A stretch of DNA of 39,969 nucleotides. Source: Candidatus Omnitrophota bacterium (GTDB lineage: Bacteria; Omnitrophota; Gorgyraeia; Zapsychrales; Fredricksoniimonadaceae). Location: positions 1 through 39,969 of the forward strand of contig CAJBYM010000126.1 of NCBI GenBank assembly GCA_903959815.1. Direction: 5' to 3'. This document shows, in pieces, positions 29,101 through 37,178 of the stretch. The notes beneath the pieces were generated by a model. That model was not told the origin of the DNA and did no database searches. It saw only the letters and a list, made by a program, of their open reading frames with translations. The translations under genes and the position numbers were made by a program. Each line of letters starts with the position of its first letter. Within the stretch, counting starts at the first letter, position 1.

Positions 29101-29621
29101 TGTACACCGGGACCGGGGGTATCAAGGGACAGATGGGCAGTGAATTGTCGTTCGGTGTTGAGCATTTCAAGCAGATGATGACCGAAGGTTGGCACCGCAA
29201 TAAAAGATTTTATGAGACATTGGCCGAGGAAGATATCCGTGAGGCACAGATCGAGTTTGTCCGGGAATTATCTCCTGAGCTTTTAAGTGATATGATCGAT
29301 GCGGTGGATCTTCAGGGCCAGGGGGTTCGCGATCAGATCATGGGCGTTTATAGTGAAAGTTTGGATTATTTACGCAGTTTAGATGTTGCCCATGTTGAGT
29401 ATGGCGGTATTGATCTTGATCCTGCCGGGATGAACATGTCGATTAAAGGCGACGGGAGTATTAAAATTAATGCGATTGATCCTGCGATCTTTGCTCAGTT
29501 TGAGGCTGCACCGGGCTTGATCCCTGTGAATATCGGTATACGTCCTGCCGGTGATCTGCCTGCATTTTTTGGGTTATCTGCTGCGGTGGATGATCAAACG
29601 TCGGTTGTGGCGAGCTCCTAG
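26160..29621 (+). CDS. Large exported two-part protein with C-terminal PI3/PI4-kinase-like domain
   Basis: 1153-aa ORF; signal peptide MRQILTKMTAYIALAAFVLTSVVPPSYAQS; second hydrophobic segment (~aa 364-380); C-terminal YYVKFYENEDRMRAEW (K881), DRDRGTEENYLNTKDGKVAIDFG (D957, N963, D975-F-G) matching the PI4K type II / HipA-like catalytic layout; RBS AAAGGAG upstream. Confidence 0.85.
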   Translation: MRQILTKMTAYIALAAFVLTSVVPPSYAQSVSLLPIPGNMVGLSTSFTPVVLRGMKVDPQNPFKFDFVVDPGDSGLQGDALKDESTRLVRYFLAAVTTPEKDLWVNLSPYESDRIIPESFGMTEMGRDLLSQDYILKQITSSLMYPEGEAGKVFWAKVYSQAYSAYGTTDVPVDTFNKVWITPDKAEVYEDQGVAFVGESHLKVMLESDYLAMSNVQATDGSSVSPTADMTKQLMREIMIPLIEKEVNEGKNFTQLRQVYQSLILSVWYKKRLKDSVLSQVYADRNKVAGVDIQDKKESEKIWAQYVAAFKKGVYSYIKEEVDEYTQETIPRKYFSGGVNAAEMFKVVSFKPLLQKVRSIFYKGLVIASFIVLASNALGQAQSIVAPVQDQGTGAAQVTAPRIAEFTNATIDAWAKVSFAGQDDRIDPSHPAAQKHMKIFNDKLSGLKKLFKEKTGFEIGDAGSLWIQRHEKSGNPEGIETIVNLLGSDGKILGSCQIVQKFTNFLNDRINVGALNVYMVGEDGQPNLKQGINLQEPETSMMTMNEWSDFIGPFMDYTNNGWSMDQSSKDKLRDPFQTGTVTVTFENHGFKMDVELGWSWKDGEKRLLIKISNGVTTFNLEEGTSEFMQNLAVVGARAATPFVALGVGAWDMVRGSVDPSVRAKAEQDHRDYMWQKTGPLLRKMMEKKFKSGKIDNRYFTVDELQVPSIFVDHLNEISKDYLIGEGDIKDIQAHIASDSIDPVYFQAFNLLLNEGPFYMFLAWKDNGLPDYPQTFKNLVNSNDGKNGTEMLEKVKEVVAEARAAVDKMKQEKMKAANKGLTYQVTQADIKAGKALDADKGEIQEFWRSRTASVVVTDFESGRKGSQEGGMAKIDGKPYYVKFYENEDRMRAEWLSWMIYRQVGIPVVDEMVVVDVNGRKGIASSWVEGSSVGGLDPYQDKKLLALEFVAAAFIQDRDRGTEENYLNTKDGKVAIDFGGSAMYTGTGGIKGQMGSELSFGVEHFKQMMTEGWHRNKRFYETLAEEDIREAQIEFVRELSPELLSDMIDAVDLQGQGVRDQIMGVYSESLDYLRSLDVAHVEYGGIDLDPAGMNMSIKGDGSIKINAIDPAIFAQFEAAPGLIPVNIGIRPAGDLPAFFGLSAAVDDQTSVVASS

Positions 29622-30724
29622 AACAATTTCCTGACCAGATAAATGCCTGTTGCCGTAAAGAGTACTGGCGCTAGCCATGCGGCTGCGAACGGCGGGAGCG
29701 CGCCGCCTTTTCCAAGGGCGAGCCCCACAGCATTGACCACATAGAAAAGAAATCCAATGGAAAGCGCGATGCCCACGGAGGCAAAGGTAAGGCCTTTACG
29801 TTTTCCGGTTACGAGTGCGAAAGGTAATCCTACAAAGATGATGACAATGCACGCGAAAGGATAGGCGATCTTCTGGTGCAGGTCGACCTTGAGGTTGTTG
29901 AGCGCAACGATCGCGCCGCTGGCTTTGAAACGCTTGATGTAAGCTTTGGTCTGTTTGATGTTCATGGCGCTTACGTTCAGCCGCTGTTTCATGAGATCAT
30001 CCGGAGATTCGTTGAAGCTGAATGTTTTTTCCTTGAAGAACTGGACATCGTGTGTGGTGGTCGGGTCTTCAGGATCATAGGTCGCGATCTGGCAGTTGAA
30101 GAGCTTCCATTCACTGCCGGTCCATTGTCCTTTGAAGGCCGTGACCTTTTCATTCATCCGTTGTTTCTGGTCTTGTCCGATAACGGTAACGCCTGTCAGG
30201 GTTTTTGTCCCCGGGTCGAATTCATCAATGAAGAAAAGTTTGTTGTTCGTGCCGTAAAAGAAAAGATATTTGATCGACGCTGGTTTTTCGGACCGGGTCT
30301 TTTCATTGACTTCGATCTTTCCTTTCTTAATTTCTTGGGCGAGCATGGCGGCTTGCGGGGCAAAGCGTTCGTTGACGAGAAATACCATGGCGGTCACGAT
30401 AAGTCCGAATATGATCGCCGGTTGCGTGATCTTGCGGTAATTGAGGCCGCTGGCACGCAGCGCGATGATCTCATTATTGTTGTTCAAGCCGCTATAAGTG
30501 AACAGGACGGCTAGCAGGCAGGCGACGGGAGATGTCTGCACAAAGATCACAGGGAAGAACGAAGCGTAATAACCGATGACAATGTCGGTGGGGACTTTAT
30601 TGGCGATAAAATCGTCCAGGTGTGTTGCGGCATCGATCAGGATATAAAGGAATGCGAATAGCAGGATCGCTGCCAGGAACATCTTGATGATCGAAATGAG
30701 GATGTAACGGTCTAGGATTCGCAT
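29618..30724 (-). CDS. lptG: LptF/LptG-family permease (LPS export ABC permease), LptG-like
   Basis: LDRYILISIIKMFLAAILLFAFLYILIDAATHLDDF, NNNNEIIALRASGLNYRKITQPAIIFG, C-terminal TMs; tandem with a second LptF/G paralogue. Confidence 0.9.
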   Translation of the reverse strand: MRILDRYILISIIKMFLAAILLFAFLYILIDAATHLDDFIANKVPTDIVIGYYASFFPVIFVQTSPVACLLAVLFTYSGLNNNNEIIALRASGLNYRKITQPAIIFGLIVTAMVFLVNERFAPQAAMLAQEIKKGKIEVNEKTRSEKPASIKYLFFYGTNNKLFFIDEFDPGTKTLTGVTVIGQDQKQRMNEKVTAFKGQWTGSEWKLFNCQIATYDPEDPTTTHDVQFFKEKTFSFNESPDDLMKQRLNVSAMNIKQTKAYIKRFKASGAIVALNNLKVDLHQKIAYPFACIVIIFVGLPFALVTGKRKGLTFASVGIALSIGFLFYVVNAVGLALGKGGALPPFAAAWLAPVLFTATGIYLVRKLF

Positions 30725-31803
30725 AGTTTATAATTCAGGATGAAAACAATGATCCCGCCGATGATGTTAGGGATCCACATGAGGATATCCGGGCGCGCGA
30801 TGCCCTGCGCGGCCAGTGCTTGGCAGCCGATCGATACCAGATAATAGGGTGCGGCGAACATGACGGCTAATAAAAGGTTGGCGGTCTTGGCTCGGCGGTG
30901 CGTGACGACTGCGACCGGGAATCCGAGCAGGATAAAAAGTAGCGGTGAAAGCGCCCATGAGATTTTGCGGTGATATTCTGCGATGAGCGGTTTGGTGTCG
31001 ACCCCCATCTTTTCAAGCTTCTTCATTTCGGCCTGGAGTTCTTTGAGATTCATCCCCTTGGGTTTTTTTTCGAGTTTGCCGCCTTTACGCGCCATGTCGA
31101 GGGTCATGAAGGATGTTTTAAAATTCAGTTTGTAGAAATTGTTCGGATTATTGAAGTCCGGCTCATCGGAGGTGCCATTGATGAGTTTCAGTAATACTTT
31201 TTGTTGGCCTGGAACAGGGGTGAATTCGCCTTCCTGCGCCGAGATCGTGCGAGTGGGGCGCCCGTCTGTCTGGGGTTGCCAGATGCGCACGTTGTACATT
31301 TTATTGCGGTCCATCTGGTAAACAAAAATGATATTGCCGTTGAAGGCATCAATGAATGTGCCGGCCTCCAGCAATGCTGAAGGATTTCTTGCCCCCGCTT
31401 GTTGCAGGACCTGGCGTTGTGCCTCATAGGCATTGGGGATGACGCGGTCATTTAAGATCAACATGACCAGTGACAGGATGATGCCAAGCGCGATCAGCGG
31501 GGTTAAAAGGCTTCTTAAGGAAATTCCGCTCGCGCGGATCGCGATGATCTCATTATCAGACGAGAAACGCCCGAAGGTGAGGATTACGGTGGCCAGTGCC
31601 GCGACGGGCAACGTGTAGCCTAAAAGCACCGGGATATTATAAACGAAGGCCAGGGCCACAGATCCAAGATCAACGCCCTGATTGATGACTTTATTGGCCA
31701 GCTGGGGGAGATATCCCAAAAGAAAGACAAACGTCAAGACTCCCAGGCACATGGCAAAGGGGATCGAGCATTCTTTTAAGATGTAATTACGCAGGATTCG
31801 CAT
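30712..31803 (-). CDS. lptF: LptF/LptG-family permease, LptF-like
   Basis: LRNYILKECSIPFAMCLGVLTFVFLLGYL, SSDNEIIAIRASGISLRSLLTPLIALGIILSLVMLILNDRVIPNA. Confidence 0.9.
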   Translation of the reverse strand: MRILRNYILKECSIPFAMCLGVLTFVFLLGYLPQLANKVINQGVDLGSVALAFVYNIPVLLGYTLPVAALATVILTFGRFSSDNEIIAIRASGISLRSLLTPLIALGIILSLVMLILNDRVIPNAYEAQRQVLQQAGARNPSALLEAGTFIDAFNGNIIFVYQMDRNKMYNVRIWQPQTDGRPTRTISAQEGEFTPVPGQQKVLLKLINGTSDEPDFNNPNNFYKLNFKTSFMTLDMARKGGKLEKKPKGMNLKELQAEMKKLEKMGVDTKPLIAEYHRKISWALSPLLFILLGFPVAVVTHRRAKTANLLLAVMFAAPYYLVSIGCQALAAQGIARPDILMWIPNIIGGIIVFILNYKLCES

Positions 31804-32525
31804 GAAGCAAGGCCCAAGCTGATGATAATGACCCTGGACGCGCCCGCGTCCTTGAGGGTTTTCGCGGCTTCTGATGCCGTCGCTGTGGTGGTCAGGATGT
31901 CGTCTACCACGATGATCTCGCGTCCGACGATGTCATCCAAGTTTTTTATTCTAAAAGCCCCTTTGATGTTTGTCCAGCGGTCTTTTGCAGCCAGTTCACT
32001 TTGCCGGGCGGTGGGGCGGCTGCGGATCAGGATGTCATTTTTGAGCGGCACATTGAATTCTTGGGCAACACATGCGGCCAGAAGCGCCGCCTGATTGTAG
32101 CCGCGCTCTCTTAAGCGCACCGGATGTAAAGGAACGGGGATGACCATCGCGGCATTAGGGAATCGGAGGACATAGTGTTCTTTGAAGGCGTGAAAGAGGG
32201 CGGCAAAGGTGCGGCGCACGGATGTTTTATTCTGAAACTTAAAACGGTGCAAGAGATCGCGTGCGGGTCCTTGGTATTCGAGCATGGCCCAGGCTTCATC
32301 AAAGTGAGGCGGGCGCGACCGGCATGAAGGGCATAAGCTTTCTTCAGTTATATCTTTTAGATGACGTGAACAGCGGATACAAAAAGGCGGTGTATTTAAT
32401 GGTAGTTTTTTGTGGCAATCAGGGCATAAGGGATCCTGTCCTGTCGCAGGATGATAACAGCGGCACAAGATGCAATTGCGCGGGAAGATGATATCCAGGA
32501 GCCCGATCCAAATACTTTTGATCAT
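31776..32525 (-). CDS. comF: ComF family protein (phosphoribosyltransferase-like, competence)
   Basis: N-terminal zinc fingers CILC..., CPDC, CIRC, CPSC; VIPVPLHPVRLRERGYNQAALLA; PRTase motif EIIVVDDILTTTATASEAAKTLKDAGA. Confidence 0.94.
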   Translation of the reverse strand: MIKSIWIGLLDIIFPRNCILCRCYHPATGQDPLCPDCHKKLPLNTPPFCIRCSRHLKDITEESLCPSCRSRPPHFDEAWAMLEYQGPARDLLHRFKFQNKTSVRRTFAALFHAFKEHYVLRFPNAAMVIPVPLHPVRLRERGYNQAALLAACVAQEFNVPLKNDILIRSRPTARQSELAAKDRWTNIKGAFRIKNLDDIVGREIIVVDDILTTTATASEAAKTLKDAGASRVIIISLGLASCESCVITS

Positions 32526-32645
32526 GGCGCGATGCTATCATGCGTTTGATGAATTGTCAAACATGCTATCCTCACCATACTGGATGAAGTTTCAGAAATC
32601 TCATATTCTTCTTGAGAATATTTCAAGAGATCTTAAAATAAAATC

Positions 32646-33566
32646 ATGAGATTAAGAACAATCATATTTTTTGCCATCGTTTATATGGTGAACATATCTG
32701 CCGCATCTGCGCAGGACATGGAACTCGTTTCCCGAGAGCTTGATCGCTATTCTCAGGAAGATCAGAGTCCCCCCGCAAATTCATACTCAACAAAAACTCC
32801 GGATAGAAAAGCTCATACGTTTGAAATGGCGCTGGAAACATATAATTATAAATATCAAGAGACTGTTAATGGCGGGAAGTTCATGGGCAACAGAGGACAG
32901 TATAATGGTCTTTTTGGTGCCTATACTTTTCGACCGCGCGATGTAGATTCATTCTTTGATGAAATCTTTGCGAACATGTTTCGTTTTGAAGTTCGCTATG
33001 CTTTGGGAAAAGTTGATTATACGGGATCGGGCAATTATTACGGATTGAAGGATTATTCCTATGAAGTCCGGGCGATCTTGGGTCGAGAATATTACTGGGG
33101 TGAGTCGTGGCAGTTTGTGCCTTATTCGGGTGTGGGGTTCCGTTATTTGAATGACGGGCTTCAGGCTTATACGCCGGGCGGGTATAACCGTGAATCACGC
33201 TATCTTTACATGCCCATAGGATTTACGGTCCATAAGAATCTTCGCAATGCCTGGGGTATTGGTTTTAATGCGGAATATGACATTTTTCTGGGTGGGAAGC
33301 AGATCAGCCATGAGGAAGATGTTGATCCCGGGTACAGCCCTGTTAGCAATACACAAAGACGCGGATTTGGTGCGCGAGGATCGCTTAAGATCGAGAAAGA
33401 GATTCCTGATATGAAGTTCTGCGTTGAGCCTTTCTTCCGTTATTGGCATATTCAGGATTCGGATGCTGCACCGGAGATGTATCAAGGCGTGCCAACCGGC
33501 TGGGCCTTGTTAGAGCCTGAAAATACGACCCAGGAGTTTGGTATCAAGATGGGCGTTGAGTTTTAA
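32646..33566 (+). CDS. Putative outer membrane beta-barrel protein
   Basis: Signal peptide (TIIFFAIVYMVNISAASAQ), alternating aromatic/hydrophobic strands, terminal phenylalanine in '...QEFGIKMGVEF'. Confidence 0.7.
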   Translation: MRLRTIIFFAIVYMVNISAASAQDMELVSRELDRYSQEDQSPPANSYSTKTPDRKAHTFEMALETYNYKYQETVNGGKFMGNRGQYNGLFGAYTFRPRDVDSFFDEIFANMFRFEVRYALGKVDYTGSGNYYGLKDYSYEVRAILGREYYWGESWQFVPYSGVGFRYLNDGLQAYTPGGYNRESRYLYMPIGFTVHKNLRNAWGIGFNAEYDIFLGGKQISHEEDVDPGYSPVSNTQRRGFGARGSLKIEKEIPDMKFCVEPFFRYWHIQDSDAAPEMYQGVPTGWALLEPENTTQEFGIKMGVEF

Positions 33567-33573
33567 ATAAAAG

Positions 33574-33624
33574 AACGGGGCATGCTATGTTTGTGAATCA
33601 TAAAATAGCAAGCTCCGTTTTTTA
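33574..33624 (+). terminator. Rho-independent terminator after the beta-barrel gene
   Basis: AACGGGGC-at-GCTAT ... ATAGC-aa-GCTCCGTT then TTTTATT. Confidence 0.8.
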
Positions 33625-33707
33625 TTGCCCTGTATAAAATGCTAGATTAACCACGGGTATTTTGCCATAATAACTTCTTCCATAAAGATCTTTTATAAGG
33701 CGAAAGT

Positions 33708-34232
33708 ATGCAAAGTATAAAAATAACATTGATGGTTGTTTTCATTTTTTTGGGCATGACACGTCTGTCCGCAGCGCAGACTTCTTTAGAAAATATGGCC
33801 ACGGAACAGGATGCGGTTATGTTCAGGATCGCGATCGATAAAGCCATGTTTAGTGAGCGTGCTATTCTTACGGTGAGGGTGTTTAATAAGGAAGATTTGG
33901 CCTTATCAGAGCGCATGAAGGGCTGCGCCGTGAAGTATAATATGAAAGATAAACAGCAGAAGACGTTTTGTCCGGAAGGGGTCGTTTATCAGAAAGTAGA
34001 GCCTGAAGAATTTACGTTCTTTGTTTCTGGGATTTTTGCAGAGCTGCTTGTAGCGACCAAGAAACTTAAAGTGGGAGAGCCGTATAAGATATCTATTTCT
34101 GGTTTAAGCCGTGATAATTGTAATGAGGCATCTGTGAGCAGCCAAGGGCTTGCGGGATCTCGAACTTTGATTTTAAAAGATCTTTCTTGGATGGTGACAA
34201 GGCTTGGTTGTTCATCTGGCCATATTAATTAA
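33708..34232 (+). CDS. Hypothetical exported protein
   Basis: 174 aa with signal peptide (ITLMVVFIFLGMTRLSAAQ); no recognised family. Confidence 0.65.
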   Translation: MQSIKITLMVVFIFLGMTRLSAAQTSLENMATEQDAVMFRIAIDKAMFSERAILTVRVFNKEDLALSERMKGCAVKYNMKDKQQKTFCPEGVVYQKVEPEEFTFFVSGIFAELLVATKKLKVGEPYKISISGLSRDNCNEASVSSQGLAGSRTLILKDLSWMVTRLGCSSGHIN

Positions 34233-34247
34233 ATCAAGGGGGATCTG

Positions 34248-34613
34248 ATGATAAGAAATCTAATACGCGGTATTCTTACGGCGCTGTTATTTTTGACAGC
34301 TGTTCCGGTTTGGGCATTACATGAAGCAGGTACTGAGGCTCCCGCTGACACGTCTTTCGTGGGTGATGCGAATGATAAAGTTGAGGAGATCAAGATCCTG
34401 GAGACCAAGGATATTGTGCTTTTGGATGACCAGAAACTGGTGGATGCCTATATCGATGCGGTTGTGGAGATCGACGCAACAAAAACGTTTCATTCGACCA
34501 GTGGTTTTACGCCCAAGGAATTTAAGAAATATAAAAGTCTCCTCAAATATCGTTTGCAGCTTCTTTTTGAGGTCCATCGCCGTAAAATGGAGATCCCGGC
34601 CGAAGTGAAGTAA
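34248..34613 (+). CDS. Hypothetical small exported protein
   Basis: 121 aa with signal peptide (LIRGILTALLFLTAVPVWALHEA), RBS-like AAGGGGGATCTG upstream. Confidence 0.65.
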   Translation: MIRNLIRGILTALLFLTAVPVWALHEAGTEAPADTSFVGDANDKVEEIKILETKDIVLLDDQKLVDAYIDAVVEIDATKTFHSTSGFTPKEFKKYKSLLKYRLQLLFEVHRRKMEIPAEVK

Positions 34614-34616
34614 TGT

Positions 34617-34640
34617 GTAGGGGCGGGTTTTGAACCCGCC
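34617..34640. repeat. Partial copy 3 of GTAGGGGC family
   Basis: GTAGGGGCGGGTTTTGAACCCGCC; right arm lacks the terminal CCTAC. Confidence 0.7.
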
Positions 34641-34664
34641 TTCATTAATGCGAAAGGTTGTATC

Positions 34665-35228
34665 ATGCTTAATATCTCGATCAATGATGCGAAAAAAAGA
34701 TTATTCCACATTCTTAAAACCCAAGCTTTTTTCAAGGGCGACTTTACACTGTCGTCGGGGAAAAAGAGCTCTTATTACCTTGATGCCCGGCTTGTGACGC
34801 TGAGCGCTGAAGGCGCGTTCTTGTGCGGGAAGCTGATGCGGGATCTTGTGAAAGACAAGAGTCCGACGGCGATCGGTGGTCCGACGTTGGGTGCTGATCC
34901 TATGGTGGGCGCGGTCGGTGCTGTGAGTTTTCTGGAAAACCAGCCGGTCAAGACTTTCATTATCCGTAAGGAACCCAAGGGCCATGGTAAGGGCCGTATG
35001 GTCGAGGGGCCTGAGCTTAAAGAGTCAGATCGCATTGTCGTGATCGATGATGTGGCGACAACGGGTAAAGCCTTCATCCATTCGATCGATGCGCTGGCTG
35101 TTGACGGGCTTAAGCCGGTTGTGTGTGCCTGCATCATTGACCGCCAGGATGGGGCTAAAGAGGCGCTCACCGCACGCGGTGTTGAATTCGTTGCGCTCTT
35201 TACGGCCGCAGAATTTCTAAAAGATTAA
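34665..35228 (+). CDS. pyrE: Orotate phosphoribosyltransferase
   Basis: FTLSSGKKSSYYLDARLVTLSAEGAFLCG, IRKEPKGHGKGRMVEGP, IVVIDDVATTGKAFIHSIDAL. Confidence 0.93.
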   Translation: MLNISINDAKKRLFHILKTQAFFKGDFTLSSGKKSSYYLDARLVTLSAEGAFLCGKLMRDLVKDKSPTAIGGPTLGADPMVGAVGAVSFLENQPVKTFIIRKEPKGHGKGRMVEGPELKESDRIVVIDDVATTGKAFIHSIDALAVDGLKPVVCACIIDRQDGAKEALTARGVEFVALFTAAEFLKD

Positions 35229-36598
35229 TGAAACAGCTCATCCTTGCCTCAGCGTCAGTGCAGCGTAAGAACCTCATGAAGCTCTTGAACCTTCCTTTTG
35301 TTGTTCAGAGATCCAAAGCCGAAGAGATTTGCAAGATCAAGACCAATGTTGCGGATCTGGTCAAGGAGAATGCTTTTATCAAGGCGCTGGACGTGGCTGA
35401 AGAGACAAAAAAGAACGCCATTGTCATTGGTGCGGACACGGTGGTTTATGCTAAGGGAAAACTGGTCCTTAAGCCGCGTGATCTTAAAGAGGCGAAGAAG
35501 AATCTTAAAGAGCTGATGTCCGAGCCGCATTGGGTCTATACGGGTGTGGCTTTGATCGATACAGCGACGGGAAAATCCTTGGTGGATTATGAAAAAACCA
35601 AAGTGTTTATGACCATGCTGGATGATAAGGAGATCGATCGTTATCACAAAGAAGTGCCGCCTATGGATAAGGCCGGCGGTTTTGACATTGAAGGCCGAGG
35701 GGGACTTTTTATCCCGCGCATTGAAGGCTGTTATTTTAATGTGGTGGGCTTACCGCTTGCGAAGCTGGCAGAGATGCTTAAGACGTTTGGTGTGCATGCG
35801 CTTATGCTGCTGGCCATGTTCACGGCGTCAGGCTGTGGCGGGATCACGACGAATTTTAATACGGCCACTGATAGCCAGGAAACGTCGGTTTATTCGACAG
35901 ACCGTGAACAGCAGATGGGTGCGGCTGTGGCCCAGGAACTTGAGAAAGAATTTAAGGTGGTTGACGATGCGGCTCTGGATCAGCGCGTGGAACGTATAAC
36001 GGACAGATTAGTCGCTGTGTGTGATCGCAAGGAGCTTGTTTATATCACCAAGGTTGTTGAGGAGAAGGATTTGAAGGGCGGGGAATCGATGGTCAATGCT
36101 GTTTCTTTGCCCGGGGGTTATATTTATGTGTTTAAAGGACTTTTGGAGTATATCAAGAGTGATGAACAGCTTGCGGCGGTGATCAGCCATGAGATCGCCC
36201 ATATTACGGCTCGTCATAGCATCAAGCGGTTGCAGGCGTCTTATGGGAGCTTGGCGCTTATCATTGCAGCCATGCAGGCGAATTCTCAACTCGCAGGCGG
36301 TGTGGCGGCGACATTGCAGACGATGTTTTTAGCTTACTCCCAGGAGGATGAGATCCAGGCGGATAATCTTGGTATTAAATATATGAAGGCTGCGGGTTAT
36401 GATCCTCAAGGCATGGTCGCGATGCTGGAAAGTCTTCAAGTGTATGATCGCAAACAGCCCATTCGCCAGAAGATGTATGGGCGTACCCATCCTTATGTGC
36501 ATCAGCGTATCGCCTCGGCTGACCGCATGATCAGGGGCGAACTTAGTTTTCGTGATTATGTTCGCCTCACCGGAGAGCGCGAAGATTATGCGCATTGA
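35228..36598 (+). CDS. Fusion: Maf-like nucleotide pyrophosphatase + M48-family lipoprotein metalloprotease
   Basis: aa 1-~188 Maf (LILASASVQRKNLMKLLNLPF, IGADTVV, DKAGGFDIEGRGGLFIPRIEGCYFNVVGLPLAKL); aa ~183-203 lipoprotein signal-like MLKTFGVHALMLLAMFTASGC; aa ~215-456 M48 with H321-E-I-A-H325 and QEDEIQADNLGIKYMKAAGYDP. Confidence 0.9.
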   Translation: MKQLILASASVQRKNLMKLLNLPFVVQRSKAEEICKIKTNVADLVKENAFIKALDVAEETKKNAIVIGADTVVYAKGKLVLKPRDLKEAKKNLKELMSEPHWVYTGVALIDTATGKSLVDYEKTKVFMTMLDDKEIDRYHKEVPPMDKAGGFDIEGRGGLFIPRIEGCYFNVVGLPLAKLAEMLKTFGVHALMLLAMFTASGCGGITTNFNTATDSQETSVYSTDREQQMGAAVAQELEKEFKVVDDAALDQRVERITDRLVAVCDRKELVYITKVVEEKDLKGGESMVNAVSLPGGYIYVFKGLLEYIKSDEQLAAVISHEIAHITARHSIKRLQASYGSLALIIAAMQANSQLAGGVAATLQTMFLAYSQEDEIQADNLGIKYMKAAGYDPQGMVAMLESLQVYDRKQPIRQKMYGRTHPYVHQRIASADRMIRGELSFRDYVRLTGEREDYAH

Positions 36599-37010
36599 CC
36601 GGTCTTGCCATATTTTTTTATTAACATTCTTATTCTTTACAGGATGTGCCTTTGCCGGGGAGCGTGTGTGTTTGCGTAAGGCTTGTTTCTCCGTCGATGT
36701 GATGCGCACGGATGCAGAACGTGCCCGGGGGCTTATGTCGCGCCAAGGCCTTGATGAGGGCCAGGGGATGTTCTTTGTATTTAATGCACAGGATGTTTAT
36801 CCTTTTTGGATGAAGAATATGTTTTTTGCCATCGATATTCTCTGGATCGATAAGAACAAGCGCGTGGTTCACATAGAATCGAATGTTGCACCGTGCATTG
36901 TAGATCCGTGTCCTGTTTATACGCCTGCAGCAAAAGCCATGTATGTCCTTGAGATCCCTGCGGGTGATGCCGTGAAAAATGGCATCACGGTTGGCGACAC
37001 ATTGCGTTAG
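36588..37010 (+). CDS. Exported DUF192 family protein
   Basis: VDVMRTDAERARGLMSRQGLDEGQGMFFVFNAQDVYPFWMKNMFFAIDILWID typical DUF192 core; signal/lipoprotein-like N-terminus; start at 36588 overlaps the upstream gene's end. Confidence 0.88.
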   Translation: MRIDRSCHIFLLTFLFFTGCAFAGERVCLRKACFSVDVMRTDAERARGLMSRQGLDEGQGMFFVFNAQDVYPFWMKNMFFAIDILWIDKNKRVVHIESNVAPCIVDPCPVYTPAAKAMYVLEIPAGDAVKNGITVGDTLR

Positions 37011-37057
37011 AAATATTTAATAGCTTTGGTCTTGCTGCGTCCCTTCGCCGATCGCTG

Positions 37058-37178
37058 GCTAGCCCCAGCGGGGCTAGCTGCGCTCTGTGATCCTCGTCGC
37101 TCTCTGGCCATTAATGGAATACAGGCCAGAACCGTGCCCGCTCCTCGGATCAATGTCGGCTGCGGGACTCCGCAAGCC
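37058..37178. repeat. Three consecutive hairpins in the convergent intergenic region DUF192 / lpd
   Basis: GCTAGCCCC-agc-GGGGCTAGC (37058-37078); TCTGGCC...GGCCAGA (37103-37130); GGCTGCGG-gact-CCGCaAGCC (37158-37178). Confidence 0.75.

Noticed and set aside
29876-30514. 212-aa plus-strand ORF opposite lptG
   Set aside because: Antisense to a clear LptF/G permease; composition looks like a reverse reading, no motif or convincing start context
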